Positions 61,200 through 64,000 of a stretch of 64,000 nt of DNA are shown here, piece by piece. The notes beneath the pieces are model-generated. The model had not been told where the DNA came from, ran no database searches, and worked only from the letters and a program-made list of their open reading frames with translations. The translations under genes and the position numbers were made by a program. The stretch comes from Candidatus Zipacnadia bacterium (GTDB lineage Bacteria; Armatimonadota; Zipacnadia; Zipacnadales; UBA5352): the NCBI GenBank assembly GCA_029821735.1, contig JALGSU010000005.1:1-64000 (forward strand). Direction: 5' to 3'. Positions within the stretch are counted from its first letter, which is position 1, and every line of letters starts with the position of its first letter.

Positions 61200-62072
61200 T
61201 CAGTTATCGACAATCGGCGGGATGCCGGTTTGCTCCATTGGTCGAGTTTCCATGGACGCCCACTTGCACTCTTCGTCAGGCGGACCGTCCTCGGTCTCGA
61301 ACACGTGACGCCAACGCTTCTTGAACTCCATCCCGTTGCGGATGGTGATGTACTTGTAGTTCACGTCCGGCGAGGCGTCGGTGGTGACGCTCTCGTAGTG
61401 GTACATTTCCGCGGATGGGTCGTAGAGCACCTGCCACCCGGCCTCGCGGGCGCGGTAGCAGAAATCAAAGTCTTCGAACTGGGCGGGGTTGAAGACCTCG
61501 TCCAGGCCGCCGATCTCGGCGGGGATTTCCGCCCGCATCAACCAGCAGGCGCTGATCAGACACTGCAGCGACTGGCGCCGGCTATGCTCGGGGGCGTCTC
61601 TCGGAGCCCCACGGCCGAGATACTTCACGCGGCCCGTGCGTGAGATGGCCGCCCCGGCGTGCTGGATATTCCACGGCTCGAACGGGTAGAGCAGTTTCGG
61701 GCCGACGATGCCATGGGTCGGGCTTTCCTCGAGCACGTCGATCATGCGGCCCAGCCACTGTCGGCTGCGCACCGCGACATCGTTGTCCATGAACGCGATG
61801 TAGTCGCCGGTGACGACCTCAAGTCCCTGGTTGCGCGCGGTGCATGCGCCGACGTTGCCCTCGTTGCGTATGAGTTGGAACTGCGTCCCGGCCTGTTCGG
61901 CGATAGCCGGGAACTCCTCGCTGAGGAACTCGACGCTTCCGTCCTGCGAACCGTTATCGATGACCACGATCTGCAACGGGCGCGGGTCGGCCTGCAGCAG
62001 CGAGCGCACGCACAGCGCCGTGTAGTCGCGCTTGTTGTAGCTGACGATGATGATACTCGCGGGCGCGTTCAC
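61200..62072 (-). CDS. GT2 glycosyltransferase
   Basis: The 290-aa GT-A enzyme opens NAPASIIIVSYNKRDYT. It has VVIDNGSQDGS, the DXD-type FMDNDV and a catalytic-acid segment FEDFDFCYRAREAG. It is a cytoplasmic inverting-type transferase, possibly adding the first or a branch sugar; the donor is unknown. GTG 62072 is chosen because homology begins there. It lies 25 bases after the E1-beta stop. Confidence 0.85.
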   Translation of the reverse strand: MNAPASIIIVSYNKRDYTALCVRSLLQADPRPLQIVVIDNGSQDGSVEFLSEEFPAIAEQAGTQFQLIRNEGNVGACTARNQGLEVVTGDYIAFMDNDVAVRSRQWLGRMIDVLEESPTHGIVGPKLLYPFEPWNIQHAGAAISRTGRVKYLGRGAPRDAPEHSRRQSLQCLISACWLMRAEIPAEIGGLDEVFNPAQFEDFDFCYRAREAGWQVLYDPSAEMYHYESVTTDASPDVNYKYITIRNGMEFKKRWRHVFETEDGPPDEECKWASMETRPMEQTGIPPIVDN

Positions 62073-62097
62073 GTGGTCTGCGGTCCTCTCCGAACTC

Positions 62098-63078
62098 TCA
62101 ATCGCTGCGCAGCACGTCGGCGGCTGCCCGCGCGATGTCCTGCCAGTCGGGCGTAGCTGCCTGCTCGAGCACGCGGCTGGACGGTATCGGCACATCAAGC
62201 GCCGCCACCCGTCGGGGCGCGGCGTCCAGATAGTCAAAGCACTCGTCGACGACACGCGCCACGATCTCGGCCGCCACGCCGCCGGTGAGGTTGCCCTCCT
62301 CGATCGCGACCAGCCGCCCGGTCTTCTCGACCGATGCGGCCACCGTGTCCATATCAAGCGGCGCCAAGCAGCGCAGGTCCACGACCTCCGCGGACACCCC
62401 ATGCTTGTCGAGCGCCTCGGCGGCCTGCAGCGCCTCGCCCACCATGCGCGAGTAGGCGACCAGCGTCACGTGCTCGCCCTCGCGGCGGACGATGGCCTCG
62501 CCCAGCGGCACGAGATGCTCACCCTCGGGGACCTCGCCCCGCTGGCCGTAGAGCAGCTTGCTTTCGATGAAGACGACCGGGTCGTCACAGCGGATGGCCG
62601 ACTTGAGCATGCCCTTGGCGTCGGCGGCCGTCGATGGCGCGGCGACCAGCAGGCCGGGCGTGGCCATCAGCCACTTCTCGAGACTCTGCGAATGCGTCGG
62701 GCCGTATGATCGCCCAGCACCCGCCGGGCAGCGCAACACCAGCGGGATCGTACACTGCTCGCCATACTGGTAGCGGAACTTGGCGGCGTGATTGCAGAGC
62801 TGATCCATGGCCAACGTGAGGAAGTCCATGAACATCAGTTCCGCCACGGGGCGCAGGCCGGTCATGGCTGCGCCAACCGCCACGCCCACGAAACCGTTCT
62901 CCGAGATCGGGGTGTTGCGCACACGCTCGCGGCCGAAGCGTGACGCCATATCGGCCGTGACCTTGAAGGCACCGCCATATTCGGCGATATCCTCGCCAAT
63001 GAGGATGACGCGCTCATCGCGCGCCATCTCCTCCTCCAGGGCCTCTCTTATCGCGTGCGAGTAAAAGATCTCGGCCAT
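62098..63078 (-). CDS. 2-oxoacid dehydrogenase E1-beta subunit
   Basis: The 326-aa protein has the transketolase-type beta-subunit layout: REALEEEMARDERVILIGEDIAEYGGAFKVT at the N-terminus, SENGFVGVAVGAAMTGLRPVAE and CPAGAGRSYGPTHSQ (the TPP-binding side with the alpha subunit), and a C-terminal VDLRCLAPLDMDTV. It could belong to pyruvate, acetoin or branched-chain complexes. No E1-alpha, E2 or E3 gene lies in the window, so the partner is elsewhere or the protein is reused in the polysaccharide pathway. A 25-bp gap separates it from the GT2 gene. Confidence 0.85.
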   Translation of the reverse strand: MAEIFYSHAIREALEEEMARDERVILIGEDIAEYGGAFKVTADMASRFGRERVRNTPISENGFVGVAVGAAMTGLRPVAELMFMDFLTLAMDQLCNHAAKFRYQYGEQCTIPLVLRCPAGAGRSYGPTHSQSLEKWLMATPGLLVAAPSTAADAKGMLKSAIRCDDPVVFIESKLLYGQRGEVPEGEHLVPLGEAIVRREGEHVTLVAYSRMVGEALQAAEALDKHGVSAEVVDLRCLAPLDMDTVAASVEKTGRLVAIEEGNLTGGVAAEIVARVVDECFDYLDAAPRRVAALDVPIPSSRVLEQAATPDWQDIARAAADVLRSD

Positions 63079-63156
63079 CTCAACACCAATCTACTGGCCT
63101 GTTCTCTGTTGTCATGAACACTCAAACGGACCTGCGGTTCCCCACGGGCGCCCGCG

Positions 63157-63993
63157 CTACCTCGGGTCGTTGAAGGGCTTCAGTCCCGCCGAGCCCAGCA
63201 CAAGCTGGAACACCGCACTGGTCTCGACCTCGGTGATCCACAACTCCTGGTAGGCCGATCCGCCGAAGGCGACGTTCGTGGGCTTCATGCCACCGGCAGG
63301 CAACTTCTCGAGCAGTTCGCCCTCGGGCGAGAAGACCGGGATGGTCCCCGTACCGAAATGGGCGACGTAGAGATTGCCCTCCGTGTCAAGACAAACGCCA
63401 TCGCCACCCACTCCGCCCGGCGTTGGCGCGAAGTCCTCGGGGTCGGACAGGCTGCCATCCTCGTTGACCTCGAAGACCAGGACCTTCTGCGCGCAGGTCT
63501 CCGCCACGTACAGCAATGACGCATCAGCGCTGAGCGCGAGCCCGTTCGGGAAGCGCATCCCGTCCGCGACTCTCTCGATGGAGCCATCCTGCTCGATGCG
63601 GTAGATCACGCCGACGGCTTTGTCCACGTTCGACCCGCCAGGGCCCGTCAGGTAGATAGCCCCGTCCGGATGGAAGACCAGATCGTTGGGGCCCTGCAGG
63701 GGTTCGCCGCCCCATTCGCCCACGACGTCGGACAACTCGCCACCCTCGAACTTCATGAGCTTGCCGAGGCCCGCCTCGGCGATCCACATCGTCCCGGCGC
63801 GGTCAAAGACCAGGCCGTTCGGGTGCCCCCCGGTATTGAAGAGCCGGTCGACGTTGCCCGAGGGTCCGATGCGCGTGATCCATCCGCTGGTCATCTCTAC
63901 GAGGTGGCAACAGCCCTCCGCGTCAAAGCACGGTCCCTCAGGGAAGGCGAATCCCGCCGCGATAGTCTCAATCGTTGCGTCCAGCGCAATCAC
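63157..63993 (-). CDS. SMP-30/gluconolactonase-like protein
   Basis: The 278-aa beta-propeller of the SMP-30/gluconolactonase/LRE family has FAFPEGPCFDAEG, GHPNGLVFDR, LQGPNDLVFHPDG, MRFPNGLALS and GGVGGDGVCLDTEGNLYVAH, which contain the metal ligands and the substrate loop. It likely hydrolyses a sugar lactone or a related ester. The start is GTG 63993, but the frame stays open to the window edge, so the true start may lie beyond. It is separated by 78 bp from the E1-beta gene on the same strand. Confidence 0.8.
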   Translation of the reverse strand: MIALDATIETIAAGFAFPEGPCFDAEGCCHLVEMTSGWITRIGPSGNVDRLFNTGGHPNGLVFDRAGTMWIAEAGLGKLMKFEGGELSDVVGEWGGEPLQGPNDLVFHPDGAIYLTGPGGSNVDKAVGVIYRIEQDGSIERVADGMRFPNGLALSADASLLYVAETCAQKVLVFEVNEDGSLSDPEDFAPTPGGVGGDGVCLDTEGNLYVAHFGTGTIPVFSPEGELLEKLPAGGMKPTNVAFGGSAYQELWITEVETSAVFQLVLGSAGLKPFNDPR

Positions 63994-64000
63994 ATCCCGG

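Overview
This is a GC-rich bacterial window with 46 calls that I consider real genes (45 CDS and one disrupted gene), a possible gene fragment at the left edge, eight copies of an unusual hairpin repeat, and no rRNA, tRNA, CRISPR array or recognisable transposase. The protein mix points to an uncultured Armatimonadota-like or planctomycete/Lentisphaera-like bacterium. It includes DUF3604, DUF4838, a UroD-type methyltransferase-like protein, DUF6125, DUF6785, DUF5060/GH5-like, PL10, GH106 and an anSME-type radical SAM protein. That placement is an inference from family content; no phylogenetic marker is present.

Left part (0-28.6 kb): accessory carbohydrate metabolism and secreted proteins on both strands. 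In order it holds a planctomycete-style anchored hypothetical protein, a DUF3604 protein, a Gfo/Idh oxidoreductase with an altered EKP motif, a secreted DUF4838 protein, a UroD-like / DUF6125 / anSME-like cluster, a five-SLBB export protein, a Lon-N domain protein, a divergent RtcB-like protein, secreted GH5-like, LamG-like and pectate-lyase-like proteins, an MDR dehydrogenase, a DUF6785 membrane protein, a TPR protein, an ACT-less aspartokinase and a GH106-like hydrolase. Spacers in the first 15 kb carry a modular repeat: perfect hairpins of four different stem sequences, each followed by the same conserved 3' linker.

Right part (28.7-63.1 kb): a nearly continuous minus-strand exopolysaccharide locus, preceded by one plus-strand glycosyltransferase. 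It contains seven GT4 and one GT2 glycosyltransferases, a GT39-like membrane transferase, Wzz-like and Wza-like proteins, an O-antigen-ligase-like polymerase, a MurJ/Wzx-like flippase and three tandem alkaline-phosphatase-superfamily paralogs. One paralog is frameshifted and another has lost its catalytic residues. Two large secreted beta-sandwich proteins, a small carbohydrate-binding-like protein and an acyl-carrier/two-hydrolase set resembling exosortase-A accessory genes are also present. LipB and a lone 2-oxoacid dehydrogenase E1-beta subunit are embedded in it. Gene ends overlap or abut at many junctions, so most of it is probably transcribed in a few long operons. The window closes with an SMP-30/gluconolactonase-like gene that may run off the right edge.

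Working model (inference): glycosyltransferases build an exported polysaccharide, the MurJ-like protein flips units, the ligase-like protein polymerises, the Wzz/SLBB proteins control length and export, and the secreted beta-sandwich proteins may bind or organise the product. The left part degrades plant-type polysaccharides (pectin, rhamnose-containing and beta-glucan-like).
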